Positions 1 through 7,564 of a DNA stretch of 18,585 bases are shown here, in pieces; the first letter of the stretch is position 1, and every line of letters begins with the position of its first letter. Both the position numbers and the translations under genes were made by a program. The stretch is from Propionibacteriaceae bacterium. Lineage in GTDB: Bacteria > Actinomycetota > Actinomycetes > Propionibacteriales > Propionibacteriaceae. The stretch covers positions 1 to 18,585 of the forward strand of contig CAJPNZ010000060.1 of NCBI GenBank assembly GCA_905372155.1, given 5' to 3'. The notes beneath the pieces are model-generated. The model saw only the letters and a program-made list of their open reading frames with translations, did not search any database and was not told where the DNA came from.

Positions 1-234
1 ATCGACAAGGACCTCTACGAGCTGCCCCCCGAGGAGCACGCCGAGGTCTCCACCGTGCCCGCCAGCCTGAGCGCGGTGCTGGATGCCCTGGAGGCGGATC
101 ACGAATTCCTGCTGGCGGGAGACGTCTTCACCCCCGACCTGATCGCAACCTGGGTGGGGCTCAAGCGCGCGGAGATCCAGGCCATTGCCATTCGGCCGCA
201 TCCGCACGAATTCGAGCTCTACTACGCCCTTTGA
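1..234 (+). CDS. glnA: Glutamine synthetase type I, C-terminal fragment (GlnA1)
   Basis: This is the last 77 codons of a type I glutamine synthetase, which makes glutamine from glutamate, ammonia and ATP; the 5' part lies outside the window. The frame is open from base 1 to a TGA at 232-234. The fragment starts with IDKDLYELPPEE, the adenylylation loop of GlnA1-type enzymes; the tyrosine at bases 16-18 is the residue that GlnE modifies. The end, RPHPHEFELYYAL, matches the usual C-terminus of the family. The adenylylating enzyme glnE lies about 11 kb downstream on the other strand, and the tyrosine-lacking paralogue glnA2 lies beyond it. The presence of the tyrosine separates this gene from the GlnA2 group. 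Identity is secure; only the upstream extent is unknown. Confidence 0.95.
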   Translation: MDKDLYELPPEEHAEVSTVPASLSAVLDALEADHEFLLAGDVFTPDLIATWVGLKRAEIQAIAIRPHPHEFELYYAL

Positions 235-262
235 TCCCCCGAGAGCCGTAGGCCCATCGCCC

Positions 263-2386
263 ATGAGAACCCGAACGGCTCGTCTCCTCACCCCAATCGC
301 CCTGATTCTGTGCTGGCTGCTGGCAGGTGGGATCGGCGGGCCGTTCTTCGGGAAGGTCAGCGAGGTCGCGCGCAACGACCAGGCGAGTTTCCTTCCGACC
401 AGCGCGGAGGCAACCGTCGTCGGGCAGCGGTATCGCGATTTCGTGGGCAACGATCAGATCCCCGCCATCGCCGTGTTCACCGGGGAGAATCCTCTGACGG
501 AGACCCAGAAACAGGCCGTGGCAACCCTCGGGCAGGACCTGGGATCCATGGAGGGCGTGGCCGCGGTTTCGCCGCCGATCACATCCGAGGACTCCATGGC
601 AGTCCAAGTTTTCGTAGGGGTGGACGCGACGGCGAACGTCTCCAGGACCGTCAACTCCGTCCGGGATGTGATCGCGGCACACGACCTCGCGGGACTGGAC
701 TTCCACGTCACGGGTCCGGCGGGCTTCACCAGCGACCTCTCGCGGGCCTTCAGCGGGATCGACGGCCTGCTGCTACTCGTGGCCCTCGGCCTGGTGCTGG
801 TGATCCTGGTGGTCGTGTACCGCGCAGCACTCCTTCCGCTGGTGGTGTTGTTGACAAGCGTGTTCGCCCTCGCCGTCGCGCTCCTGACCAACTGGTGGCT
901 GGCGAAATGGGGGATACTGACCATCACGGGACAGACCCAGGGAATCCTCTTCATCCTGGTGATAGGCGCAGCCACGGACTACTCCCTGCTGTACACCGCA
1001 CGCTACCTCGAGGAGCTGCGGCGCCACGAATCGAGGATGGAGGCCACCCGGGCCGCGCTGCGCGGTGTCCTGGAGCCGATCCTCGCCTCCGGCGGCACCG
1101 TGATCGCCGGGCTGCTGTGCCTGCTGTTCAGCGATCTGGGTTCCAATCGTTCCCTGGGGCCGGTGACCGCCATAGGCGTGGCCTTCGCGGTGCTCGCCTC
1201 CCTGACCCTGCTCCCGAGCCTCACCTACCTGCTGGGCCGGGCCTCCTACTGGCCCCGGGTGCCGCGTTTCGATCCCGACCGCACGGATGAGGAACAGACC
1301 CACACCGGCGTGTACGCGAGAACCGGCCGGTTCGTCTCGAAACGTCCCCGTGCGGTGTGGATCGCCTGCGTCATCCTGTTGGGCATCGGCGCCGCCTTCG
1401 TTCCCACCCTCAAGGCGGATGGAGTTCCCGTCAGCAGCTTCGTGCTGGGGGCCTCCGACTCCCGGACCGGCCAGGAGGCGTTGTCGCGCCACTTCCCGGG
1501 TGGGGCCGGTTCGCCCGTCTATGTCCTGGCGACCGAGAACAACCTGCAATCGGTGGCGAACCAGCTGCTGGGCAACGACGGTGTGGCCTCCGTCAGCGTC
1601 GTCTCGAAGGCCTCACCTTCGGGCTCCGCGCCCGTCACGACGGCGGGAATCCAGCCCGTCGGACGACCGGGAACGCCGCCCCCGGCTCCCACTGTGGACG
1701 ACGGCGAGGTCATGCTGCTGGCCACTCTGACCGCCGCCGCCGACAGCGACGAGGCAATCGAGACCGTGCGCGAGCTGCGGGCGGATCTGTCCGGGACCGC
1801 GCGCATCGGAGGTACCACCGCCACCGATCTGGACACCCGGACCACCACACAACACGACAGGGCCCTGATCATTCCGCTGGTGCTCGCGGTGATCCTGATC
1901 ATCCTCGTCCTGCTGTTGCGCAGCCTGCTGGCCCCCGTGCTGCTGGTGGCGACCACGGCCCTCAGCTTCGAGACCGCAATGGGGGTGGCTGCCGTCGTGT
2001 TCAACCATGTCCTGAACCTTCCGGGAGCCGATCCGTCGGTACCGCTGTACGGGTTCGTCTTCCTGGTGGCCCTGGGTATCGACTACAACATCTTCCTCAT
2101 GACCCGGGTGCGTGAGGAAGCGCTGGAGCACGGAACACGCGAGGGTATGTTGCGTGGGCTGGCGGTCACGGGCGGGGTCATCACCTCGGCCGGCCTGGTG
2201 CTGGCGGCGACCTTCGCCGCTCTGGCCGTCCTCCCGATCCTGTTCCTGTTGCAGATCGCCTTCATCGTCTCCTTCGGGGTACTGCTGGACACCTTCGTCG
2301 TGCGTACCCTGCTGGTCCCCGCCCTGATCCAGGACATCGGCCCCATGGTGTGGTGGCCGTCCCGGGTGCTCAGGAACCGGCCCTGA
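263..2386 (+). CDS. MMPL-family (RND-type) membrane transporter
   Basis: A 707-residue inner-membrane protein of the MMPL branch of the RND superfamily, proton-driven exporters often of lipids or drugs. The fold is the usual two-fold repeat. TM1 is near residues 8-27, an extracytoplasmic domain spans about 30-160, and a helix bundle about 166-325. A second lone helix lies at 364-382, a second extracytoplasmic domain at 385-530, and a last bundle at 533-690. Both halves carry the family DY motif in the fourth helix of the bundle: GAATDY at 235-240 and LGIDYN at 604-609. Aspartates 239 and 607 are the expected proton-relay residues. ATG 263 is chosen because it directly precedes the first hydrophobic helix; an ATG at 185 would overlap glnA1. 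No good Shine-Dalgarno is visible, and the 28-base gap suggests readthrough from glnA1. The substrate cannot be told from sequence. Confidence 0.9.
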   Translation: MRTRTARLLTPIALILCWLLAGGIGGPFFGKVSEVARNDQASFLPTSAEATVVGQRYRDFVGNDQIPAIAVFTGENPLTETQKQAVATLGQDLGSMEGVAAVSPPITSEDSMAVQVFVGVDATANVSRTVNSVRDVIAAHDLAGLDFHVTGPAGFTSDLSRAFSGIDGLLLLVALGLVLVILVVVYRAALLPLVVLLTSVFALAVALLTNWWLAKWGILTITGQTQGILFILVIGAATDYSLLYTARYLEELRRHESRMEATRAALRGVLEPILASGGTVIAGLLCLLFSDLGSNRSLGPVTAIGVAFAVLASLTLLPSLTYLLGRASYWPRVPRFDPDRTDEEQTHTGVYARTGRFVSKRPRAVWIACVILLGIGAAFVPTLKADGVPVSSFVLGASDSRTGQEALSRHFPGGAGSPVYVLATENNLQSVANQLLGNDGVASVSVVSKASPSGSAPVTTAGIQPVGRPGTPPPAPTVDDGEVMLLATLTAAADSDEAIETVRELRADLSGTARIGGTTATDLDTRTTTQHDRALIIPLVLAVILIILVLLLRSLLAPVLLVATTALSFETAMGVAAVVFNHVLNLPGADPSVPLYGFVFLVALGIDYNIFLMTRVREEALEHGTREGMLRGLAVTGGVITSAGLVLAATFAALAVLPILFLLQIAFIVSFGVLLDTFVVRTLLVPALIQDIGPMVWWPSRVLRNRP

Positions 2387-2402
2387 CCAGCCCCTTCACA
2401 GA

Positions 2403-2502
2403 ATCTGCCCGTTTCAGTCCGATACGATCCACAGATCATTTCTGTTTCCACCCGTTTACAGCTTGACTCTTCCCGTTTCTGCCCGTATTCTTCCGATATC
2501 GG
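2403..2502 (+). promoter_or_regulatory. Phased operator-like repeat array upstream of the PTS operon
   Basis: Short repeats of the form YCCGTTT occur in direct orientation. CCCGTTT is at 2408-2414, 2451-2457 and 2472-2478, the variant TCTGTTT at 2441-2447 and CCCGTAT at 2482-2488; weaker CCGATA copies start at 2419 and 2493. The shared G falls at 2411, 2421, 2444, 2454, 2475, 2485 and 2495, so spacings are close to multiples of 10.5 bases. The array surrounds and fills the -35/-10 spacer of the promoter. DeoR-family sugar regulators such as LacR, SugR and AgaR are known to use TGTTT- or TTTC-like direct repeats. The DeoR-family gene at 5540 is therefore the likely binder, but this is an inference. 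Confidence 0.55.
2463..2491 (+). promoter_or_regulatory. Sigma-70-type promoter of the PTS operon
   Basis: The -35 box is TTGACT at 2463-2468, five of six matches to the consensus. A spacer of exactly 17 bases follows, then the -10 box TATTCT at 2486-2491, which fits TANNNT. Transcription would start near 2497-2499, inside the 10-base palindrome CCGATATCGG (2493-2502), leaving a leader of about 55 bases. Two CCCGT repeats lie in the spacer, where a bound repressor would block RNA polymerase. It is the best promoter match seen in the window. Confidence 0.65.
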
Positions 2503-2551
2503 CTTTGAAACCCACTCGAAGCCACACATTCAGACATCGGAGTCAGAAAGG

Positions 2552-4048
2552 GTGATTCGCATGTCCCTACCGGATGCGCGTGTCAACAAGAACCTCGAAG
2601 GCAGTGGCTTCCGTGCCCGCATCCAACGCTTCGGAGGCCACCTGGCGGGGATGATCATGCCCAACATCGGTGCATTCATAGCCTGGGGTCTGCTCACCGC
2701 CCTCTTCATACCGAAGGGGTGGGCACCCAACGAGACCTTGGCCACCATGGTGACCCCGATCATCACCTACCTGCTTCCCATCCTCATCGGCTACACGGGC
2801 GGCCGGATGGTCCACGGGCAACGCGGCGCGGTCATCGGGGCCTTGGCGACGATGGGCGTGATCGTCGGCAGCGACACCCCCATGTTCCTGGGCGCCATGG
2901 TCATGGGGCCGCTCGCCGCTTGGGTCCTCAAGCAGTTCGACCGGGCGGTCCACGGCCGGGTGGCGAGCGGGTTCGAGATGCTCGTGGACAACTTCTCCCT
3001 CGGCATCATCGGCATGATCATGGCCATTCTGGCCCGCCTCGGGATCGGTCCCGTCGTCGGTTTCCTGGTCAACCTGCTCGGTCAGGGGGTCCAGATCCTG
3101 GTGGACAACGGCCTGCTGCCGCTGGCCTCCATCGTCGTGGAACCCGCGAAAGTGCTGTTCCTGAACAACGCCATCAACCACGGTGTCCTGTCCCCGCTGG
3201 GTGCGGCGCAGGCGCAGGAAGTGGGACAGTCCATCCTGTTCATGGTGGAATCGAACCCTGGACCCGGCCTGGGAGTCCTGCTGGCGGTGTGGTTCTTCGG
3301 CCAGAAAGCGTTGCGCAGCACCGCTCCCGGCGCCGTCATCATCCACTTCTTCGGTGGCATCCACGAGATCTACTTCCCCTACGTCCTCGCCAAGCCGGTT
3401 CTCATCGTCGCCTCGATCGCGGGTGGTGTGAGCGGGCTGCTCGTCGGCAGCATCGCGGGCGCCGGTCTCGTCGGCCCGGCCTCTCCCGGCAGCATCATCG
3501 CCTACCTGGCGGTCACGCCCCGCGGCGGATACGTTGCGGTGCTGTCCGCGGTGATCGCCGCCACGGTGGTCAGTTTCCTGGTCGCTTCCCTGCTGCTCGG
3601 TTTCGGGCGGGGCAGGAAGGCCGAGGCGCCCGGGACCTCGGCCGATGCCGGGGAATCCGCGCCAGAGCATGCGGCCGAACCCCGGATCCCGTCCGATGCC
3701 ACAAGATCCCCTGCCGAGGAAACCGGGGCTCCGGACACCGGCACCCGCGTGCTCAACGGCCGCGACGTGAAAAAGCTGGTCATCGCCTGTGACGCAGGGA
3801 TGGGCTCCAGCGTCATGGTGGCCAGTTCCATGAAGAAACGCCTGGCACCCCACGGCGTCGAGGTGTCCCACTCCCCCGTCAACGAGGTCAGCCCGGATAC
3901 CGAGTTGATCATGTGCCAGTCGGGCCTGGCCGATCGGGCCCGCAACATCGCCCCCAACGCCGTCATCATCACCTTCGAACAGTTCCTCGGCGACCCGGCC
4001 TTCGCCCGCGTCGAGAACGCCATCAAATCAGGAGAGAACCTTGTCTGA
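2552..4048 (+). CDS. mtlA: PTS mannitol-type transporter, EIICB component
   Basis: A membrane permease of the phosphotransferase system that imports a hexitol, most likely mannitol, and phosphorylates it. The EIIC part (about residues 20-350) is very close to E. coli MtlA. It keeps MPNIGAFIAWGLLTALFIP near 36-54, the EPAK-LFLNNAINHG block at 197-211 and GGIHEIYFPYVL at 268-279. A proline/alanine/glutamate-rich linker at about 352-404 joins an EIIB domain with the phosphorylated cysteine C413 in IACDAGMGSS. The EIIA domain that E. coli carries in the same chain is a separate gene here, mtlF, as in many Gram-positives. GTG 2552 has GGAG nine bases upstream; ATG 2561, preceded by AAAGGG, is nearly as good. 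It is the first gene of the operon and its 3' end overlaps mtlF by eight bases. Mannitol specificity is inferred from similarity. Confidence 0.93.
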   Translation: MIRMSLPDARVNKNLEGSGFRARIQRFGGHLAGMIMPNIGAFIAWGLLTALFIPKGWAPNETLATMVTPIITYLLPILIGYTGGRMVHGQRGAVIGALATMGVIVGSDTPMFLGAMVMGPLAAWVLKQFDRAVHGRVASGFEMLVDNFSLGIIGMIMAILARLGIGPVVGFLVNLLGQGVQILVDNGLLPLASIVVEPAKVLFLNNAINHGVLSPLGAAQAQEVGQSILFMVESNPGPGLGVLLAVWFFGQKALRSTAPGAVIIHFFGGIHEIYFPYVLAKPVLIVASIAGGVSGLLVGSIAGAGLVGPASPGSIIAYLAVTPRGGYVAVLSAVIAATVVSFLVASLLLGFGRGRKAEAPGTSADAGESAPEHAAEPRIPSDATRSPAEETGAPDTGTRVLNGRDVKKLVIACDAGMGSSVMVASSMKKRLAPHGVEVSHSPVNEVSPDTELIMCQSGLADRARNIAPNAVIITFEQFLGDPAFARVENAIKSGENLV

Positions 4049-4481
4049 AATCCTGTCCCGCGAAACCATCCGCCTCGGATTGACCGCCACCGACAAAACC
4101 GATGCCATCACGCAGTGCGGTTCCCTGCTTGTCGCCGTCGGCGCCGTGACCCAGCCTTACGCCGATGCCATGTTCGAACGCGAACACCAGGTGCCCACCT
4201 ACCTCGGGGAGGGGGTCGCGATCCCCCACGGCACCAACGAATCACGGGAGCACATCCAGCGCACCTGCCTCGGTTTCCTGCAATTCCCGGGTGGGGTGGA
4301 CTGGGACGGCGAACGGGTGTTCGTCTGCATCCCGATCGCGAGCCGCGGTGAGGAACACGTCGAGATCCTCGGCGAACTCGCCGAGGTGCTGATGGATCCC
4401 GACGCCGCCGCCCAGCTGCGCACCACCACCGACCCTGACGACGTCCTGCGCCTGCTCGGCGCCTTCGGAAAGGAGAACTGA
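4041..4481 (+). CDS. mtlF: PTS mannitol-type EIIA component
   Basis: A 146-residue cytoplasmic phosphocarrier of the fructose/mannitol EIIA family that passes phosphate from HPr to the EIIB cysteine of MtlA. The phosphorylated histidine is H63 in VAIPHGTNE, and the second conserved histidine is H106 in SRGEEHVEIL. The length is typical for a free-standing EIIA. The start is a TTG at 4041, six bases after GGAGA (4031-4035); it overlaps the end of mtlA by eight bases, suggesting translational coupling. The stop TGA (4479-4481) abuts the next ATG with no gap. The rare TTG start may keep its level below that of its neighbours, but this is not shown. Confidence 0.93.
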   Translation: MSEILSRETIRLGLTATDKTDAITQCGSLLVAVGAVTQPYADAMFEREHQVPTYLGEGVAIPHGTNESREHIQRTCLGFLQFPGGVDWDGERVFVCIPIASRGEEHVEILGELAEVLMDPDAAAQLRTTTDPDDVLRLLGAFGKEN

Positions 4482-5528
4482 ATGCTCGCCCTGCGTTTCT
4501 ACGCCCCTGAGGACCTGCGCCTGGAGAACGTGCCGGAACCCACCTGCGGAACCGATGAGGTGAAGATCCGGGTGAAGAACTGCTCGACCTGTGGAACCGA
4601 CGTGAAGATCCGCAAGAACGGGCACCAGAACCTGGCCCCGCCCCGCATCATCGGGCACGAGATCGCGGGTGAGGTGGTGGAGGTCGGTTCCGGTGTCGCC
4701 GGCGACTGGAAACCCGGCGACCGGGTCCAGGTCATAGCCGCGGTTCCCTGCGGGAAGTGCCATGAGTGCCGGAAGGGATGGATGGCCGTCTGCCAGAACC
4801 AGACCTCCGTTGGCTACCAGTACGACGGAGGTTTCGCCGAGTACATGATCGTTCCCCGCGAGGTGTTGGCGGTCGACGGCATGAACCGCATCCCCGACGG
4901 GGTCGGTTTCGCAGAGGCTTCCGCGGCCGAGCCCTTCGCCTGCGCCATCAACGCCCAGGAGCAGCTCGGAATCGAACCGGGCGATGACGTGGTGATCTTC
5001 GGTGCCGGCCCCATCGGCTGCCTGCACGTGCGCATCGCCCGCGGAGTGCACAGGGCCGGGCGCATCATCCTGGTCGACATCAATTCCGAACGGTTGAAGA
5101 TGTCGGCCGATGCGGTGAAGCCGGATGTCGTGATCAACGCATCCGAGGTGAACATCGTCGAGGAAATCCTGAAACTCACCGGCGGACGGGGCGCGGACGT
5201 GATCATCACCGCCACCCCCGCGAACATCACCCAGGAGCAGGCGGTCTCGATGGCGGCCCGCAACGGGAGGATCAGTTTCTTCGGCGGGCTTCCCAAGACG
5301 AACCCGACCATCACGCTGGACTCCAACCTCGTCCACTACCGGCAGCTGCACATTCACGGCGCCAACGGTTCGGCGCCTGAGCACAACCGCCGGGCCTTGG
5401 ATTACATTGCCAGTGGTGAGGTGCCCGTGGCCGACCTCATCACCCGCCGCATCAGGCTCCGTGACGTGATGGACGCATTCGGGATCGTCGAGCGCGGTGA
5501 GGCCATCAAGGTCACCGTGGAACCCTGA
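4482..5528 (+). CDS. Zinc-dependent medium-chain polyol (phosphate) dehydrogenase
   Basis: A 348-residue NAD(H)-linked medium-chain dehydrogenase of the sorbitol dehydrogenase / galactitol-1-phosphate dehydrogenase type. Catalytic-zinc ligands are C37 (in CGTD), H59 with E60 (GHE), and a glutamate near 150. The structural zinc site is C90, C93, C96 and C104. The nucleotide-binding loop is GAGPIG at 174-179, followed by D199 at the strand end, which favours NAD over NADP. The gene begins at the base after the mtlF stop, with AAAGGAG six bases upstream. Position in the operon implies that it oxidises the hexitol phosphate delivered by the PTS. Canonical MtlD belongs to an unrelated zinc-free long-chain family, so this is a substitution. 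The product may be fructose 6-phosphate, fructose 1-phosphate or another ketose phosphate; the sequence does not settle this. Confidence 0.88.
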   Translation: MLALRFYAPEDLRLENVPEPTCGTDEVKIRVKNCSTCGTDVKIRKNGHQNLAPPRIIGHEIAGEVVEVGSGVAGDWKPGDRVQVIAAVPCGKCHECRKGWMAVCQNQTSVGYQYDGGFAEYMIVPREVLAVDGMNRIPDGVGFAEASAAEPFACAINAQEQLGIEPGDDVVIFGAGPIGCLHVRIARGVHRAGRIILVDINSERLKMSADAVKPDVVINASEVNIVEEILKLTGGRGADVIITATPANITQEQAVSMAARNGRISFFGGLPKTNPTITLDSNLVHYRQLHIHGANGSAPEHNRRALDYIASGEVPVADLITRRIRLRDVMDAFGIVERGEAIKVTVEP

Positions 5529-5539
5529 CAGGAGATCTG

Positions 5540-6331
5540 ATGAACGCCACCGTCCCGACCTCCCGGATCCGGTACGCCGCCGAAAGGCAGGAGGCCATCG
5601 TCGACGCAGCCCATACCCAGGGGCGCGTGGACGTCACGGAGATCTCGGAGCGGCTCGGCGTCACCCCCGAAACCGTGAGGCGTGATCTCACCGTTCTCGA
5701 ACAGCGGGGGCTGGTGAGGCGCGTCCACGGCGGGGCCCTGCCCGTGGCCCAGACCGACCGCGAGCCAAGCATCCTGCAGCGCCTCGGGGTCGGGGCGGGT
5801 GAAAAGCAGCGCATCGCCGAACGGGCGTTGGCGGAGCTGCCCGGCCAGGGCACCATCCTGCTGGATTCCGGCACCACCACCCTGGCGCTGGCCCGGCTGC
5901 TGACAAACGACCTGGGGTTGGCGGTGGTGACCAACTCGGTGGCCATAGCGGCCGTGCTCTCGGACCACCCCGATCTCCAGTTGCACCTGCTGGGGGGGCA
6001 GGTCAGAACCCGCACCGGGGCCGCGGTGGGGTCCTGGGTGGAACGGGCTCTGAGCGGGACGTACATAGACGTCGCTTTTCTGGGCACCAACGGTTTCAGC
6101 CTGGACCGGGGCATGACCACCCCGGACCTGGCGGAGGCCGATGCGAAGCGGGCCATGGTCGCGGCCTCCCGGCGCCGAATCGTGCTGGCGGACGCCAGCA
6201 AGGCCGGTCTGAGCCATTTCCAGCGCTTCGCCGACGTCGAGGAGGTCTCGCTCCTCATCACCGATTCCCGCCTCGACGACGAAACCACCGAGGCATTCGA
6301 CAACGCAGGCATGGAGGTGGCCCGCGCATGA
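5540..6331 (+). CDS. DeoR-family transcriptional regulator
   Basis: A 263-residue sugar-phosphate-responsive repressor of the DeoR family. The N-terminal winged helix-turn-helix spans about residues 16-65 and includes the hallmark TPETVRRDLTVLEQRGLVRRVHGGA. The C-terminal sensor domain (about 82-240) has DSGTTT at 109-114, TNS at 131-133, GTNG at 182-185 and ADASK near 217-221, the usual sugar-phosphate pocket residues. GGAG lies five bases before ATG 5540. The stop overlaps the start of the following kinase gene (ATGA at 6328-6331). In actinobacteria a DeoR regulator next to fruK is common (FruR-like). Here it probably controls its own operon through the repeats at 2403-2502. The inducer is not known, but a ketose phosphate is the usual choice. 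Confidence 0.92.
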   Translation: MNATVPTSRIRYAAERQEAIVDAAHTQGRVDVTEISERLGVTPETVRRDLTVLEQRGLVRRVHGGALPVAQTDREPSILQRLGVGAGEKQRIAERALAELPGQGTILLDSGTTTLALARLLTNDLGLAVVTNSVAIAAVLSDHPDLQLHLLGGQVRTRTGAAVGSWVERALSGTYIDVAFLGTNGFSLDRGMTTPDLAEADAKRAMVAASRRRIVLADASKAGLSHFQRFADVEEVSLLITDSRLDDETTEAFDNAGMEVARA

Positions 6332-7257
6332 TCGTTACCCTGACATCGAACCCGAGCATCGACCGCACCGTGCTTGTGGAGAACCTGCTGCCGGGCGAGG
6401 TGAACCGAGCCGTCAGCAGCCGCATTGACCCGGGGGGCAAGGGGGTGAACGTGGCCCACGCCTTGATCCGCAACGGCCATCCCGCCCGTGCCGTGCTGCC
6501 GTTGGGCGGCCCAGACGGTGAACTGCTGGCCCGCCTGCTACAGAACGCCGGGGTTCCCTTCGACGCCGTCCCCATCGCGGGGACCACACGGACGAACATA
6601 GCCATCGTCGATCCCGCGGGGGTCACCACCAAGGTGAACGAACCCGGGCCCGAGTTGTCCCCCGACGAGGTGGAACGGCTCGGGAAAGCCGTGGACGGGG
6701 CAACCGGCCCCGTGGTTCTGTGCGGCAGCCTGCCGCCGGGCACGGACGAGGCGTTCCTCGCGGGGATGATCGCCCGGCACCCCGGCAGGGTCGCCGTCGA
6801 CACGTCGGGGGCCCCGCTGGCCGCCGCCGTGGCGGCCAAACCCTGGCTGATCAAACCCAACCGGGAGGAGCTTTCCGAACTGACCGGCCGAGAACTTCCC
6901 ACCCTGCGGGCCGTGGTCGATTCCGCCCGCGAACTGATAGCGGGCGGAATCGGAGTGGTCGTGGTGAGCCTGGGCGCCGACGGTGCCCTGTGGGTGGACT
7001 CCGATGTCATCCACCACGCCAGGGCCACCGTCACCGAGCCGCGTTCCACGGTGGGTGCCGGTGACTGCCTGCTGGCCGGGGTTCTCAGCGCCCTCACCGC
7101 GGGGGGCGACCCGGCGACCGCCCTGAACCGGGGAGTCGCGTGGGGGGCGGCCGCGGTGGCCCTGCCCGGCAGCGCCGTGCCGGGCCCCGAGGACATCGCG
7201 GCCGTGGCGGTCACGAGCACTCCCGAACCAGACCTGAACACCGTGCTCACCGGCTGA
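6328..7257 (+). CDS. fruK: 1-phosphofructokinase-type PfkB-family kinase
   Basis: A 309-residue sugar-phosphate kinase of the PfkB family, subgroup FruK/LacC. FruK converts fructose 1-phosphate to fructose 1,6-bisphosphate; LacC acts on tagatose 6-phosphate. Visible motifs are TSNPSIDRTV at residues 6-15, GGKGVNVA at 36-43, the subgroup motif KVNEPGP at 102-108, CGSLPPG at 132-138, IKPNREE at 175-181, and the catalytic GAGD at 243-246 with base D246. The start ATG overlaps the deoR stop by four bases (ATGA), so translation is probably coupled. A free fructose-6-phosphate product from a mannitol PTS would not need this enzyme, which makes its place here notable. Fructose-1-phosphate kinase is the leading reading from the motifs; tagatose-6-phosphate kinase is the alternative. 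Confidence 0.88.
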   Translation: MIVTLTSNPSIDRTVLVENLLPGEVNRAVSSRIDPGGKGVNVAHALIRNGHPARAVLPLGGPDGELLARLLQNAGVPFDAVPIAGTTRTNIAIVDPAGVTTKVNEPGPELSPDEVERLGKAVDGATGPVVLCGSLPPGTDEAFLAGMIARHPGRVAVDTSGAPLAAAVAAKPWLIKPNREELSELTGRELPTLRAVVDSARELIAGGIGVVVVSLGADGALWVDSDVIHHARATVTEPRSTVGAGDCLLAGVLSALTAGGDPATALNRGVAWGAAAVALPGSAVPGPEDIAAVAVTSTPEPDLNTVLTG

Positions 7258-7291
7258 GCACGGGCAACCCGAACACAGACAAGGAAAAACC

Positions 7292-7564
7292 ATGACCACC
7301 CGCACCGCAATCATCGCCTCCTCCGTCGGCCTTCACGCCCGCCCGGCGAGCCTGTTCGTCCAGAAGGTCACCCGCTCCGGGTTGCCCGTGACCATCGCCC
7401 GCCCCGGCGGGAAACCCGTCAACGCGGCATCGATGCTGGCGGTGATGTCCCTGGGCGTCAAGTGCGGGGAGGAGGTCGAACTCTCCTGCGACGCGGAGAA
7501 CGGCGACGCCTTCCTCGACGAGCTCGTGGCCTTCCTCGCCGTCGACCACGACGCGAAGGGATGA
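7292..7564 (+). CDS. ptsH: Phosphocarrier protein HPr
   Basis: A 90-residue general PTS phosphocarrier that moves phosphate from Enzyme I to EIIA proteins. The active histidine is H15 in GLHARPAS. The regulatory serine region reads VNAASMLAVMSLG, where S47 matches Ser46 of Firmicutes HPr. The usual lysine just before that serine is an alanine here. This fits the general absence of HPr kinase regulation in actinobacteria, though that is an inference. AAGGA lies six bases before ATG 7292. The 34-base gap from fruK is the largest inside the operon. The stop overlaps the ATG at the Enzyme I start (ATGA at 7561-7564). Confidence 0.95.
   Translation: MTTRTAIIASSVGLHARPASLFVQKVTRSGLPVTIARPGGKPVNAASMLAVMSLGVKCGEEVELSCDAENGDAFLDELVAFLAVDHDAKG

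Noticed and set aside
185..262. An earlier start for the MMPL gene at 185
   Set aside because: It would lie inside glnA1, and its added residues are Pro/Ser-rich with no family resemblance; ATG 263 directly precedes the first helix.
2403..2502. A CRISPR or short tandem-repeat array
   Set aside because: Repeat units are only 6-8 bases, degenerate and promoter-associated, which fits operator sites.
2567..3871. A 434-codon open frame on the minus strand opposite mtlA
   Set aside because: The translation is low-complexity, rich in Asp/His/Gly/Arg, and lies fully antisense to a well-conserved EIIC gene.
4242..5384. A 380-codon minus-strand frame opposite the zinc dehydrogenase
   Set aside because: Antisense shadow; the plus strand has all zinc ligands and the Rossmann motif.
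7462..7560. A longer Enzyme I beginning inside ptsH
   Set aside because: The added residues are arginine-rich shadow sequence of ptsH; the family starts at GIGVSPG.
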